A DNA stretch of 64,000 bases from Oleomonas cavernae (GCF_003590945.1 NZ_QYUK01000011.1:4248909-4312908), one strand, 5' to 3'; shown: positions 19,097-28,114, counted from the first letter of the stretch. A program made the numbers and translations. The notes: generated from the sequence alone by a model not told the origin.

Positions 19097-20290
19097 TCAG
19101 GGGCGGGCGGCCAGCAGGCGGTGGGTGGTGAAGCCGGCCACCGCCAGGCCGGCCATGACCAGGCCCATGGGGCCGGCGGTGCCGTTCTCGAACAGGCCGA
19201 CGGCGGCGCCGGCCATGGCGCCGAAGCCGAATTGCATCACCCCCAGCAGGGCCGATGCCGCGCCGGCATGGTGGCCGGCGCGCGACATCGCCGCCGCCAT
19301 GGCGTTGGCGCCGACAAAGCCCAGGCTGACCAGGGTGGTAAACAGCGGCACCATCAAAAGGAACAGGCTGGCCGGCTGGGCCAGGGCCATGCCCGCCAGC
19401 ACCAGGCCGGCGAGCGCATTGACCGCCATCGCGACCTTCAGGATCCGCCGCCCGTCCCAATAGCGCAGCAGGCGGACATTGACCTGGCTGGCGGCGATCA
19501 GGCCGAAGGCGTTCAGGCTGAACAGCAGGCCGTAGTCCTGCGGGCTGACGCCGTAGAGCGTGATGAAGATGAAGGGCGAGCCGGTGATATAGCTGAACAG
19601 GCCGGCGCTGAGCAGGGCATTGGCCACGCCGAAACCCATGAAGCCGGGATCGGCCAGCAGGTGGCCGTAGGCCCGCAGCACCGAGCCCAGGCCGCCGCGA
19701 TGACGCCGCTCGCGGCCCAGGGTCTCGGGCAGGAACAGGGTGACGCTGAACAGGCACAAGGCACCAAAACCCGCCAGCACCAGGAAGATCACGCGCCAGT
19801 CGGCCAGGATCAGGATCTGCCCGCCGGCCAGGGGGGCGAGGATCGGCGCCAGGCCCATGACCAGCATCAGCATGGAAAAGACCTTGGCCGAATCCCGCTC
19901 GTCGAACAGGTCGCGCACCATGGCCCGGGCGATCACCATCCCGGCGCAGCCGCCGATCGCCTGGATGAAGCGCAATGCCGCCAGGGTCTCGATATCGGGC
20001 GCGAAGACGGCACCGATCGAGGCGGCGATATAGATCGCGATCCCCGCCATCAGGGGCGCGCGCCGGCCGAAGCGGTCGGACAGGGGGCCGTGGAAGGCCT
20101 GGCCGATGGCAAGGCCGATGAAGAAGGCCGCCAGGGTCGCCTGCACGGCGCCGGCATCGGTGGCGAAATAGCCCTCCAGTGCCGGGAAGGCGGGCAGGTA
20201 CATGTCGATCGACAGGGGGGCGAAGGCGGTCAGCGCGCCCAGCGCGACGATCATGCCCAGCCGGCTCTGGGGGGAAGCATTACTTTGCAT
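19097..20290 (-). CDS. Bcr/CflA-family multidrug efflux MFS transporter
   Basis: A 397-residue, 12-helix MFS drug/H+ antiporter. The Bcr/CflA signature APLSIDMYLPAFPAL lies in helix 1, followed by the MFS loop motif GPLSDRFGRRAPL and the DRDL-type segment VRDLFDERDSAKVFS. The frame extends to 20353 but the ATG at 20290 gives the normal N-terminus. It exports small amphiphilic compounds in this family; whether it serves the COG3687 cluster is open, as the genes are convergent. Confidence 0.9.
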   Translation of the reverse strand: MQSNASPQSRLGMIVALGALTAFAPLSIDMYLPAFPALEGYFATDAGAVQATLAAFFIGLAIGQAFHGPLSDRFGRRAPLMAGIAIYIAASIGAVFAPDIETLAALRFIQAIGGCAGMVIARAMVRDLFDERDSAKVFSMLMLVMGLAPILAPLAGGQILILADWRVIFLVLAGFGALCLFSVTLFLPETLGRERRHRGGLGSVLRAYGHLLADPGFMGFGVANALLSAGLFSYITGSPFIFITLYGVSPQDYGLLFSLNAFGLIAASQVNVRLLRYWDGRRILKVAMAVNALAGLVLAGMALAQPASLFLLMVPLFTTLVSLGFVGANAMAAAMSRAGHHAGAASALLGVMQFGFGAMAGAAVGLFENGTAGPMGLVMAGLAVAGFTTHRLLAARP

Positions 20291-20360
20291 GGCCGGCACC
20301 ATAGCCGGCCCGGGCCATACGCACACATGCAACGCCTGCGGGCCTTCATGCACTGTCGGG

Positions 20361-20505
20361 CTTGGGGCCGCAGGGTGCGTGGTTCGACAGGCTCACCATG
20401 AGGAAAATCTTTTTGCCACAAAGACTCCCCTCATCCTGAGCTTGTCGAAGGACGCACCACGCCCCCGCCAGGCTCAGAGCAGGAAGACGTGGTTGCCAAT
20501 GCAGA
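20361..20505. repeat. Left copy of ~140-bp repeat flanking the tetR/oxygenase cassette
   Basis: Contains GTGCGTGGTTCGACAGGCTC, ATCTTTTTGCCACAAAGACT and CTTGTCGAAGGACGCACCA, then CGCCCCCGCCAGGCTCAG and a minus-strand coding end reading IGNHVFL-stop. The right copy at 22541-22680 has the same elements in the same order; its IGNHVFLR end is the true 3' end of the sleB-type gene. The outer part is an inverted repeat (GTGCGTGGTTCGACA facing TGTCGAAGGACGCAC). Confidence 0.85.
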
Positions 20506-21129
20506 TCAGACCCGCGATGCTTTTGTAACCGCGCCGGCGCCCAGCGACAGCACGATGGTTTCAACCAGGGCATCGACAACATCTTCTTCCTTCAGCAATG
20601 GGTTCTCCTTGCCCAGATACCGAAGCATGGTGAACAGCGCGCTATTGATCAGCACAAAGAGCTTGGCTTGAATATTCTCGAATGCATAGTCTTCGAGGTG
20701 CTGTAGAAAGAACTGGCGGGCAAGCGTCTGAAAATATAGCTCCAGCGGATCGAGCAGGCGATGCATCGGCAACCGGTGCCAATTGTTTATCAATTCCATA
20801 TAAAGCGGGTTGGAGCGCAGAAAATCCAAGCCCACTGTCATTGCTATTTTCAGTAATTTACTGGTATCCGGCATCTGAAGATCAATTGTGGCAAGATTAT
20901 TATTGAACATTCGCACCGTGTCGCGGCTGGCCTTGTCCAGCAAGGCCTCGATCAGCTCCGACTTGTCGTAAAAATACTGGTAGAGCGAGGCGATGTTGAC
21001 CCCTGCCGTTTCGGCGACCCGGTTGGTGCTGACCGCGTCAAGGCCGTGCTGCGCGATCACCTGGCCGGTGGCTTCGATCAGCCGGTCGACCATCTGCCTC
21101 GACCGTTGCTGGACCGGTTTCTTGCGCAT
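20506..21129 (-). CDS. TetR-family regulator of the Lcp-like oxygenase
   Basis: A 207-residue TetR-type regulator: RKKPVQQRSRQMVDRLIEA opens the domain, and the HTH is VSTNRVAETAGVNIASLYQYF with the typical YQYFYDK end. The ATG at 21129 is preferred over the open frame to 21495, which would cover the divergent promoter. Base composition is visibly lower in GC than the surroundings. It is divergent from the oxygenase gene with 100 bp between, holding a perfect 8-bp inverted repeat. Confidence 0.88.
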   Translation of the reverse strand: MRKKPVQQRSRQMVDRLIEATGQVIAQHGLDAVSTNRVAETAGVNIASLYQYFYDKSELIEALLDKASRDTVRMFNNNLATIDLQMPDTSKLLKIAMTVGLDFLRSNPLYMELINNWHRLPMHRLLDPLELYFQTLARQFFLQHLEDYAFENIQAKLFVLINSALFTMLRYLGKENPLLKEEDVVDALVETIVLSLGAGAVTKASRV

Positions 21130-21150
21130 GACGGTTCGACAATCCGATTT

Positions 21151-21185
21151 TAATGCAAGTTGAATATAAGTGATTTGTTGCATTA
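21151..21185. promoter_or_regulatory. Candidate operator in the tetR / oxygenase divergent promoter
   Basis: TAATGCAA (21151-21158) and its exact inverse TTGCATTA (21178-21185) flank a 19-bp AT-rich spacer, 22 bp before the tetR start. Symmetry and position suit autoregulation and control of the oxygenase gene. Confidence 0.55.
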
Positions 21186-21229
21186 CGGTCTCCGTGTAGC
21201 AAGAGCCGATACTTGTCCAGGAGACCCCG

Positions 21230-22519
21230 ATGACCGTCATGACGCCCCCTACGGCGACCGCCCGCCGCGCGACACCGGGCCGTGTGCCCGCCTTCCCTGA
21301 AGACGGAATACCGCCCTTCGTCCATGCCTTGATGCCTGTTTCTCTGCCGGTGTGGCTGATGGAGCGCCTGATCGGGGGACCGGTGCGTCTCGATCGCGGT
21401 CTTCGGGAGGAGATGATCGAGGGTCTGTGGGAGGGTGACGAGCCCATGGACACGCTCTTGGACTGGATGTTTGCCGCCGGTGCCAGAGAGGGCAAACAGC
21501 TTTTCGAACAAGCCCTGGATCACGGCGTTGAAAGTGTCCCGGAAGCGCCGGAACCCTTGCGGGCGTTTTTTGCCGTGATCGATCGCCGCCCCGATTGGGT
21601 CGACATGAGTGCGGTGCAGGAAGGCATGCGCGCGTTGAACGCCGTTGGCGAAGTCGGCGCTTATCTGGGCCGTGACTATGCCCTGATGGGCGGCTATCTG
21701 CTTTCCGGCTTCAATGAGGCGCTGGTGATGACGGGCGCGCTGAACAAGGGTGCCGGCAGGCGGTTTGCCGAAACCATGTCCTGGGCGATGGACATCATAA
21801 CCCCTGAGGGCATGGAGCGCTTTGGTGTCGGCTTCAAGAGCACCATCCGCGTGCGCATGATCCACGCCCTGGTGCGCCGCAATCTGGTGCGCAGGCCGGA
21901 TTGGAATGCTGCTCGTCACGCCATGCCGATCAACCAGACCGATATGTGCGCCACGATCCTGGCCAACGCGCTTGTGGCCTTCGGTTCCCGTTGCCTGGGT
22001 GTCCCCATGACCAATGGCCAAATCGACGCCGTCATAAAGCATACGCGCTATGTGGGCTGGCTGATGGGCGTCAAGGGGCCCTGGCTGCCGACCTCGAATG
22101 CGCACGCCATTCGCCTGCTGCTGCATGCCACCAGTACCCAGCCGCGTGGGGAAGAGACCAGCCAGATCATGGCGAAGTCCCTGGCGGCCGAACCGCTGAC
22201 GCGCCACTACCCTTACTTCCGGGCCGTTCACCGCCGGCTGGAGCACTCGCGCCATCTCAGCATCAGCCGCTTTCTGCTCGGCAAACGCACGCTGGACACG
22301 CTTGGCGTCCCCTCGAATGTCCTGCCCTGGTATCCCGTCTTGACCATCGGCCCGCGACTCGCCTGGCAGGTTGCTCATCGACTAGTGCCGGGCGGCTATC
22401 GTCGCCTCTGCGAGCAGGGCCTGAAAAAGCAGCGGCAAATGCTCGAGGTCTTTCACGCCGGTGCCAAAAGCGCCGCCGGGATTATCAAGCCCGACGCCAG
22501 TCACCCGGCGCATGTTTAG
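21230..22519 (+). CDS. Latex-clearing-protein-like oxygenase (DUF2236 / MpaB family)
   Basis: A 429-residue protein resembling the Lcp/MpaB haem oxygenase family. The core pattern is clear: GRRFAETMSWAMDIITPEG, then the STIRVRMIHALVRRNLV segment with the likely haem-ligand His, then W-N-x-x-RHAMPINQTDM and HTRYVGWLMGV. Lcp cleaves polyisoprene oxidatively; DUF2236 relatives act on varied substrates, so the substrate is unassigned. No signal peptide is evident, unlike secreted rubber oxygenases. The start at 21230 follows CCAGGAG. Lower GC and flanking repeats suggest acquisition. Confidence 0.8.
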   Translation: MTVMTPPTATARRATPGRVPAFPEDGIPPFVHALMPVSLPVWLMERLIGGPVRLDRGLREEMIEGLWEGDEPMDTLLDWMFAAGAREGKQLFEQALDHGVESVPEAPEPLRAFFAVIDRRPDWVDMSAVQEGMRALNAVGEVGAYLGRDYALMGGYLLSGFNEALVMTGALNKGAGRRFAETMSWAMDIITPEGMERFGVGFKSTIRVRMIHALVRRNLVRRPDWNAARHAMPINQTDMCATILANALVAFGSRCLGVPMTNGQIDAVIKHTRYVGWLMGVKGPWLPTSNAHAIRLLLHATSTQPRGEETSQIMAKSLAAEPLTRHYPYFRAVHRRLEHSRHLSISRFLLGKRTLDTLGVPSNVLPWYPVLTIGPRLAWQVAHRLVPGGYRRLCEQGLKKQRQMLEVFHAGAKSAAGIIKPDASHPAHV

Positions 22520-22540
22520 GCGGCGCGCTCGCCGATCCGG

Positions 22541-22680
22541 CTTGGACCGGCAGGTTGCGTGGTTCGACAGGCTCACCATGAGGAGAATCTTTTTGCCACA
22601 AAGACTCCCCCTCATGCCTCGAGCCTGTCGAAGGACGCACCGCGCCCCCGCCAGGCTCAGCGCAGGAAGACGTGGTTGCC
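22541..22680. repeat. Right copy of ~140-bp repeat flanking the tetR/oxygenase cassette
   Basis: Matches 20361-20505 with scattered mismatches (GTTGCGTGGTTCGACAGGCT, ATCTTTTTGCCACAAAGACT, GTCGAAGGACGCACC, CGCCCCCGCCAGGCTCAG). Its last 24 bases are the 3' end of the sleB-type gene. Confidence 0.85.
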
Positions 22681-23214
22681 GATCTGGGCGGTGCGGGTCA
22701 GCTTGCGGGCCCATTTGGGCGTGCGCTTGCCGTATTGCAGGATCGAGTAAAAGGAATGGGCACCGTCGGTGGGATCGCCGATGGTCCCGGAGAGGACAGC
22801 ATCGGCGATGACGGCGGCATTCTGCCAGCGCTGGGTGGTGCCGATCACGCCGGGAATGCTCTTGCGCGGCACCTTGCGGGTCCAGCCGAACTGGCCCTTC
22901 TCGTAGATCACGTCGCAGATCGTGGTATCGGGCGGGCGGTTGTCCAGCCGGTTGAGCACGACATGGCCCACCGCCGCCAGGCCCTTGGCCCCTTCGCCGC
23001 CCGCCTCGTAGTACAGGGTGACGATCAGGCAGTCGCGATCGGTCACGGTGACGTTGCGGGCCTGGGGCGCGGGCGGCAGGGGATCATGCACCGGCGGCGG
23101 CGCGGCGATGCCCGGCACCGGGGCGGCGGCGTGGGAGGCCTGCTGCACCGGCAGGGCGCAGGCCGCAAGCGTGCCGGCAGCCAGCATGACGCCGGCAATG
23201 GACGAAAATCTCAT
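22657..23214 (-). CDS. SleB-type cell wall hydrolase lipoprotein (Hydrolase_2)
   Basis: 185 residues. A lipoprotein signal (lipobox LAAC, Cys19) is followed by a Pro-rich linker and a Hydrolase_2 (PF07486) domain: DRDCLIVTLYYEAGGEGAKG with the catalytic Glu, then GHVVLNRL and the QFGWT motif. These are lytic transglycosylase-like peptidoglycan hydrolases; in non-sporing bacteria they act in wall turnover. The frame is open to 23331, but the ATG at 23214 starts the signal peptide. Its 3' end is duplicated at about 20476-20505. Confidence 0.85.
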   Translation of the reverse strand: MRFSSIAGVMLAAGTLAACALPVQQASHAAAPVPGIAAPPPVHDPLPPAPQARNVTVTDRDCLIVTLYYEAGGEGAKGLAAVGHVVLNRLDNRPPDTTICDVIYEKGQFGWTRKVPRKSIPGVIGTTQRWQNAAVIADAVLSGTIGDPTDGAHSFYSILQYGKRTPKWARKLTRTAQIGNHVFLR

Positions 23215-23272
23215 GCCCCACTCCCCTTCCCCGGCGCGATTCCTGCCAGGGAAGGGGAGTGAGGTCAATGCG

Positions 23273-25120
23273 TTACAGTTTCGAGACGTCGCGGACCGCA
23301 CCCTTGGCGGCGCTGGTCGCCATGGCGGCATAGGCCTTCAGCGCGGTGGACACCTTGCGCGGCCGCGGCAGCGCCGGCTGCCAGGCCTGCCCGCCCTTGG
23401 CCTCCATCGCGGCGCGGCGATGTGACATGACCTCGTCGCTGACTGCCAGGTGGATGGTCCGCGCCGGGATGTCGATCTCGATCATGTCGCCCTCCTCGAC
23501 CAGGCCGATGGCGCCGCCTTCTTCCGCTTCCGGCGAGACATGGCCGATGGAAAGGCCCGAGGTGCCGCCCGAGAAGCGGCCGTCGGTGATCAGGGCGCAG
23601 GCCTTGCCCAGGCCCTTGGATTTCAGGAACGAGGTGGGATAGAGCATTTCCTGCATGCCGGGGCCGCCGCGCGGCCCCTCGTAGCGGATCACCACCACGT
23701 CGCCCGCCACGATGCGGTCGCCCAGGATCGCTTCCACCGCCGCATCCTGGCTCTCGAAGATGCGTGCCGGGCCCTTGAAGGTGAGGATCGAGGCATCGAC
23801 GCCGGCGGTCTTCACGATGCAGCCGTCCGCGGCGATATTGCCGTAGAGCACGGCCAAGCCGCCATCCTTGGAGAAGGCATGGGGCACGTCGCGGATCACG
23901 CCGGCCTCACGGTCCAGGTCCAGGTCGGCGAAGCGCTTGTCCTGGCTGAAGGCGACGGTGGTGGGGACGCCGCCGGGGGCGGCCTTGAAGAAGTGCAGGG
24001 TCTCGTCGCTGGGCTTGCGCTTCACGTCCCACTTGTCGATCGCCTTGCCCAGGGTCGAGGCATGGACGGTGGGCACGTCGCGGTGGATCAGGCCGCCGCG
24101 GTCGAGCTCGCCCAGGATGGCCACGATGCCGCCGGCGCGGTGGACGTCCTCGATGTGGACGTCGTTCTTGGCCGGCGCCACCTTGCAGATGTTGGGCACC
24201 TTGCGTGACAGCCGGTCGATATCGGCCATGGTGAAGTCCACCCCCGCCTCGAAGGCGGCCGCCAGGAGGTGCAGCACCGTGTTGGTCGAACCGCCCATGG
24301 CGATGTCCAGGGTCATGGCATTCTCGAAAGCCTTGAACGAGGCGATCGAGCGCGGCAGGACGCGCTCGTCCTCGCCCTCGTAGTAGGACCGGGCGAGGTC
24401 GACGATCAGGCGGCCGGCCCACAGGAACAGGTCGCGGCGGTCGGCATGGGTCGCCACGATGGTGCCGTTGCCTGGCAGCGACAGGCCCAGCGCTTCCGTC
24501 AGGCAGTTCATGGAATTGGCGGTGAACATGCCCGAGCAGGACCCGCAGGTCGGGCAGGCCGACCGTTCCATCTCCAGGCTTTCCTCGTCGGACACATTGG
24601 GATCGGCGCCGGCGACCATGGCATCCACAAGATCAACCGCCTGGATCTTGCCCTTCCAGTTCACCTTGCCCGCTTCCATCGGCCCGCCCGAGACGAAGAT
24701 GGTGGGGATGTTCAGGCGCAGCGACGCCATCAGCATGCCCGGCGTGATCTTGTCGCAATTGGAGATGCAGATCAGCGCGTCGGCGCAATGGGCATTGGCC
24801 ATGTATTCGACCGAATCCGCGATCAGGTCGCGCGACGGCAGGCTGTAGAGCATGCCGTCATGGCCCATGGCGATGCCGTCGTCGACCGCGATGGTGTGGA
24901 ATTCCTTGGCCACGCCGCCGGCCTTCTCGACCTCGCGCGCCACCATCTGGCCCAGGTCCTTCAGGTGGACGTGGCCAGGCACGAATTGGGTGAAGGAATT
25001 GGCGATGGCGATGATCGGCTTGCCGAAATCGCCTTCCTTCATGCCGGTGGCGCGCCACAGGGCGCGGGCGCCGGCCATGTTGCGGCCGTGGGTGGAGGTC
25101 TTGGAGCGATAGTCGGGCAT
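23273..25120 (-). CDS. ilvD: Dihydroxy-acid dehydratase IlvD
   Basis: A 615-residue enzyme of branched-chain amino acid synthesis, converting dihydroxy acids to 2-keto acids with an Fe-S cluster. Cluster cysteines are in [10 protein letters not shown] and [19 protein letters not shown], and the length equals the E. coli enzyme. The start at 25120 gives [20 protein letters not shown], the family N-terminus; the longer frame to 25330 overlaps the divergent upstream region. It stands alone, away from other ilv genes. Confidence 0.97.
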   Translation of the reverse strand: MPDYRSKTSTHGRNMAGARALWRATGMKEGDFGKPIIAIANSFTQFVPGHVHLKDLGQMVAREVEKAGGVAKEFHTIAVDDGIAMGHDGMLYSLPSRDLIADSVEYMANAHCADALICISNCDKITPGMLMASLRLNIPTIFVSGGPMEAGKVNWKGKIQAVDLVDAMVAGADPNVSDEESLEMERSACPTCGSCSGMFTANSMNCLTEALGLSLPGNGTIVATHADRRDLFLWAGRLIVDLARSYYEGEDERVLPRSIASFKAFENAMTLDIAMGGSTNTVLHLLAAAFEAGVDFTMADIDRLSRKVPNICKVAPAKNDVHIEDVHRAGGIVAILGELDRGGLIHRDVPTVHASTLGKAIDKWDVKRKPSDETLHFFKAAPGGVPTTVAFSQDKRFADLDLDREAGVIRDVPHAFSKDGGLAVLYGNIAADGCIVKTAGVDASILTFKGPARIFESQDAAVEAILGDRIVAGDVVVIRYEGPRGGPGMQEMLYPTSFLKSKGLGKACALITDGRFSGGTSGLSIGHVSPEAEEGGAIGLVEEGDMIEIDIPARTIHLAVSDEVMSHRRAAMEAKGGQAWQPALPRPRKVSTALKAYAAMATSAAKGAVRDVSKL

Positions 25121-25272
25121 GGGTCTGACCTGGATCGTGTCTGGTCGGAATGCAACACTCGGGGCAGATACGCAAGCGCGATCGAGGAAGATGAGGTCCA
25201 AGCCCATATCAGGGCTCGACAGCGGGGCCGGAGAGGTCGCGTGATAGAGGGGCAGATGGAGGGAGGCTCTCC

Positions 25273-25749
25273 ATGGAACCAGTGACGCGACGGGATCCGC
25301 GCGATCTCGACCTCGACAAGCGCATCGCACGGCTGACCGCCTGGGTGGTCGGCACCGACCAGGGTCGGCCCTGCAGCGTCGGCGACCTGATCGCCGCCGC
25401 CGGCGACAACCCCCGGACGGTGGCGCGCAGTATCCTGCGTAGCGACGGCGGCAAGGCGGAACTCACTAACATCCTGTTCAAGGCGCGGCTGGACGGCGAA
25501 GCCTGTCCCGACGCGGCCGCCCTGGCGGCCCGCATCGTCAACGGCGCGATCGACCCGCAGAGCATTGACGGCTTCGCCGCCGATCGCAGCGGCCTGGCCT
25601 TGATCCTGATCCCCAGTGCCATTGCCGGCCTGGGGCTCGCCGGGGGCTTGAGCCCCTATCTGGCGGTCCTGATCATCGGCGCCGGCTGGTATCTGGGTTG
25701 GCGTGTGCTGCGCCGGCACAACGAGCCCCACCACCACGACCCGGGCTGA
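25273..25749 (+). CDS. Hypothetical protein with a C-terminal hydrophobic hairpin
   Basis: 158 residues, not recognised. The first 110 residues are soluble and charged, including [20 protein letters not shown]; residues 114-145 are hydrophobic ([19 protein letters not shown], then [15 protein letters not shown]), and the end is His-rich. It lies divergent from ilvD (152 bp) and convergent to the GNAT gene (10 bp). A GGAGG precedes the start. Confidence 0.55.
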   Translation: MEPVTRRDPRDLDLDKRIARLTAWVVGTDQGRPCSVGDLIAAAGDNPRTVARSILRSDGGKAELTNILFKARLDGEACPDAAALAARIVNGAIDPQSIDGFAADRSGLALILIPSAIAGLGLAGGLSPYLAVLIIGAGWYLGWRVLRRHNEPHHHDPG

Positions 25750-25759
25750 CCGGCAGGGC

Positions 25760-26263
25760 TTATAGCCGCTTGTCCATGAACACCAGGTCGAGCCAGCGGT
25801 CGAACTTGCGGCCGACCTGCTCGATCAGGCCGGACCGGCGAAAGCCCTGCTTTTCGTGCAGGGCGATCGAGGCCTCGTTGGCGGCGTCGATGCCCGCGAC
25901 CATGACATGCTTGCCAGCCGCCCGGGCGCGCTCGATCAGGGCGGCGAGCAGCAGGCGGCCGGCGCCGGCCCCCCGGCAGGCCTTATGGACATAGACCGAA
26001 TGCTCGACGGTGTAACGATAGCCGTCGAAGGGCCGCCAGTCGCCGTAGGAGGCATAGCCCAGAACGGCGCCGTCGCCATCCACCGCCACCAGGACCGGAA
26101 ACCCCTGGGACTGGCGCAGGGCGAGCCAGGCGCGGCGATTTTCCAGGTCCACCAGCGTGTCGTTCCAGATCGCCGTCGTGTGGGCGACGGCATCGTTGTA
26201 GATCTCGAGGATGCCGGCCAGGTCGCCCTCGCCGGCATCGCGGATGGAAAGGCTCTTGTTCAT
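25760..26263 (-). CDS. GNAT N-acetyltransferase, phosphinothricin-acetyltransferase-like
   Basis: 167 residues. It opens SIRDAGEGDLAGILEIYNDA and carries the PAT/MnaT-type pattern HTTAIWNDTLVDLENRRAW, the acetyl-CoA loop CRGAGAGRLLLAALI (Q/RxxGxG/A) and NEASIALHEKQGFRRSG. Relatives acetylate phosphinothricin, methionine sulfoximine or amino-acid analogues. It is divergent from an XRE-cupin regulator with only 26 bp between the starts, so co-regulation is likely. Confidence 0.88.
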   Translation of the reverse strand: MNKSLSIRDAGEGDLAGILEIYNDAVAHTTAIWNDTLVDLENRRAWLALRQSQGFPVLVAVDGDGAVLGYASYGDWRPFDGYRYTVEHSVYVHKACRGAGAGRLLLAALIERARAAGKHVMVAGIDAANEASIALHEKQGFRRSGLIEQVGRKFDRWLDLVFMDKRL

Positions 26264-26289
26264 CCGCCAGCGTCCTTTATGCTATACGC

Positions 26290-26859
26290 ATGTCCACTAT
26301 AGTGAACGATCTCGATGCCCGTCTAGGGGCGCGTATCCGCCTCGAACGCGAGACCCGGGGCTGGTCCCTGACCGAGCTGGCGCAGCGCTCGGGCGTCTCG
26401 CGGGCGATGATCAACAAGATCGAGCGGGGCGAGAGCAGCCCCACCGCGTCGCTGCTGGGCCGCCTGTCGGGGGCGCTGGAACTGACCATGTCGACCCTGC
26501 TGGCACGGATCGAATTACACCCCGGCCGGCTGCTGCGGGCCGGCGAGCAGCCGCGCTGGGTCGACCCGACGACCGGCTACGTCCGGCGCCATGTCTCGCC
26601 GGCCTCGGACCTGCCGCTCGATCTGGTGCAGGTCGAACTGCCCGCGGGCGCCAGCGTGCCCTATCCGGCGTCGTCCTATGCCTTCATCCGGCAATTGATC
26701 TGGGTGCTGGGCGGTGCGCTGGTCTTCGTCGAGGGCGAGGTCACCCACCGCCTGGGCGAGGGCGATTGTCTGGAACTGGGCCCGCCCACCGACTGCGTCT
26801 TCCACAACGAGGGCAAGGCGCCTTGCCGCTATGCGGTGCTGGTGCTGCGGGTGGCCTGA
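26290..26859 (+). CDS. XRE-family regulator with C-terminal cupin domain
   Basis: 189 residues. An N-terminal HTH_XRE domain (GARIRLERETRGWSLTELA, then SGVSRAMINKIERGESSPTA) is followed by a cupin domain from about residue 100 (LPAGASVPYP, LGGALVFVEGEVTHRLGEGD). Such regulators sense a small ligand in the cupin and often control a neighbouring acetyltransferase or transporter. A 10-bp palindrome overlaps codons 2-5, and a possible -10 stands just before the ATG with no ribosome site, so the mRNA may be leaderless. Confidence 0.88.
   Translation: MSTIVNDLDARLGARIRLERETRGWSLTELAQRSGVSRAMINKIERGESSPTASLLGRLSGALELTMSTLLARIELHPGRLLRAGEQPRWVDPTTGYVRRHVSPASDLPLDLVQVELPAGASVPYPASSYAFIRQLIWVLGGALVFVEGEVTHRLGEGDCLELGPPTDCVFHNEGKAPCRYAVLVLRVA
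26295..26304. promoter_or_regulatory. Candidate XRE operator overlapping the regulator start
   Basis: CACTATAGTG, a perfect palindrome within the wider imperfect GTCCACTATAGTGAAC, lies just inside the XRE-cupin gene and 31 bp from the divergent GNAT start. Binding there would block both promoters. Confidence 0.5.
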
Positions 26860-26973
26860 GACGCCGCAAGGTGTTGTCGTGCACCCTCGATTGAACCCGC
26901 CTGGTTCCGATGCTACCCTCTGCTGGGGGTTGGTTTGCGTTGCTTATCTCGTGATTGCGAAGGGGGCAACGCA

Positions 26974-27366
26974 ATGACTCTGTCCACGATATCTCGTCTG
27001 GCCGTCAAAGCCCTTTTAGGGCTCCTGCTGGTGTTCAGCCTCAGCGGCGCCAGTTGCGATGAACTCACGGGTTCAAAGCCGGTGCCGCCGTTCCGCGCCA
27101 TGCCGGGCTTTCCCGGTGTCTTCGGCCGTCTCGATGATGCCGGCGACGCTCACTTCGACAGTCGCGGGACGGCCTATGAGAAGGTCGACCCGGTGTCCAA
27201 GAGGCGCTACCAGGCCCAGCCGGTGCGCAGTGCCGCGGGCAATATTCTCGGCTTCGAATTCACCCGGCAGGGCGAGATCGACCGGCTCGCCGATCAGCTC
27301 GGGGGTGGTCGCCAGCGTGACGGCGGCGGTGGTGGCGGTGGCGGGGGTGGTGGCGGCGGCGATTGA
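26974..27366 (+). CDS. Small exported protein with poly-glycine tail
   Basis: 130 residues, not recognised. It has an N-terminal hydrophobic segment (AVKALLGLLLVFSLSGASC) that may be a lipoprotein signal with a weak lipobox at Cys28. A soluble middle contains FDSRGTAYEKVDPVSKRRYQ, and the protein ends with 14 glycines and an Asp. The ATG at 26974 is chosen over 26935 because it starts the signal. It ends 2 bp before the convergent tetR gene. Confidence 0.6.
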   Translation: MTLSTISRLAVKALLGLLLVFSLSGASCDELTGSKPVPPFRAMPGFPGVFGRLDDAGDAHFDSRGTAYEKVDPVSKRRYQAQPVRSAAGNILGFEFTRQGEIDRLADQLGGGRQRDGGGGGGGGGGGGGD

Positions 27367-27368
27367 GC

Positions 27369-28022
27369 CTAGCCGCCGTACTGCCGGTTGACCGCGCCCA
27401 GGATGGCCATGGCCGTCTCGACCACGGTTTCCACCGGTTGGGCATAGCCCGAGCGGACCCAGCCCAGCGCGATCTGCACGGTGGCCCCGATCAGGCCGTC
27501 GGCGAAGAGGTTCAGGTCGATGCCCTGGGCCCGTGCCCGCTCTGTCGCTTCCGGCCAGAATTGCAGCACGGTCAGCGACAGGTTGCGGATGGCATCCCAA
27601 TAGAGCGCGTCGACCGCCGGGCTGACCCCTAGGATCTCGACCAGGAAGACCCGTGCCGCCTTGGGCGTCTCGCGCAGCAGGCGATAATAGGTGGTCAGCG
27701 CCGCCCGGGTGATCGCGCCCATGTCGCGCGGCGCGGCGGCGATGGCGGCCAGGACTTCGGCCTGCAGCCGGTCCATCACGGCCAGGTAGCCGGCCGCCAG
27801 CAGCGCCTCGGCATTCTCGAAGGATTCGTAGAAATAGCGCTCGGTCAGGCCGGCCTGGGCACAGACCTGCTTCACCGTCGCGGCGTGGAAGCCGACGTCG
27901 CCGTAAACCTCGATCGCCGCCTCGATGAGCTTTTGCCGGCGTTCGGCGCGGCGTTCCTCGTTGCTGGCGCCGCGATAGGTGCGGCCGGGCGGGACTTTGG
28001 CGATGGCGGCTGTCGAGTTCAT
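27369..28022 (-). CDS. TetR-family regulator divergent from the monooxygenase
   Basis: 217 residues. The HTH domain is EVYGDVGFHAATVKQVCAQA followed by GLTERYFYESFENAEALLAA. The C-terminal ligand domain has no clear specificity marker. It faces the flavin monooxygenase gene across 92 bp containing two copies of a 22-bp motif with inverted symmetry, good candidates for its operators. Confidence 0.88.
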   Translation of the reverse strand: MNSTAAIAKVPPGRTYRGASNEERRAERRQKLIEAAIEVYGDVGFHAATVKQVCAQAGLTERYFYESFENAEALLAAGYLAVMDRLQAEVLAAIAAAPRDMGAITRAALTTYYRLLRETPKAARVFLVEILGVSPAVDALYWDAIRNLSLTVLQFWPEATERARAQGIDLNLFADGLIGATVQIALGWVRSGYAQPVETVVETAMAILGAVNRQYGG

Positions 28023-28031
28023 TTTTTGATA

Positions 28032-28053
28032 TTGACATTGATCGTTGTCAGAT
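28032..28053. promoter_or_regulatory. Operator copy 1, tetR / monooxygenase promoter
   Basis: TTGACA, seven bases, then TTGTCAGAT. TGACA and TGTCA form an inverted pair. The second copy lies 34 bp downstream. Confidence 0.65.
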
Positions 28054-28065
28054 GCAATCTCGCAA

Positions 28066-28087
28066 TTGACACGAGACGTTGTCAGAT
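28066..28087. promoter_or_regulatory. Operator copy 2, tetR / monooxygenase promoter
   Basis: Same 22-bp motif (TTGACA-N7-TTGTCAGAT) as at 28032. TTGACA may double as a -35 element of one of the divergent promoters, giving repression by occlusion. Confidence 0.65.
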
Positions 28088-28114
28088 AGAAACCGCCCCC
28101 TGGAGGATGCCTCG

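Noticed and set aside
27324-27366. The GGN run as a possible frameshift or sequencing artefact
   Set aside because: The frame stays open through 14 Gly codons, mixing GGC and GGT, to a normal stop, so it reads as a real poly-Gly tail.
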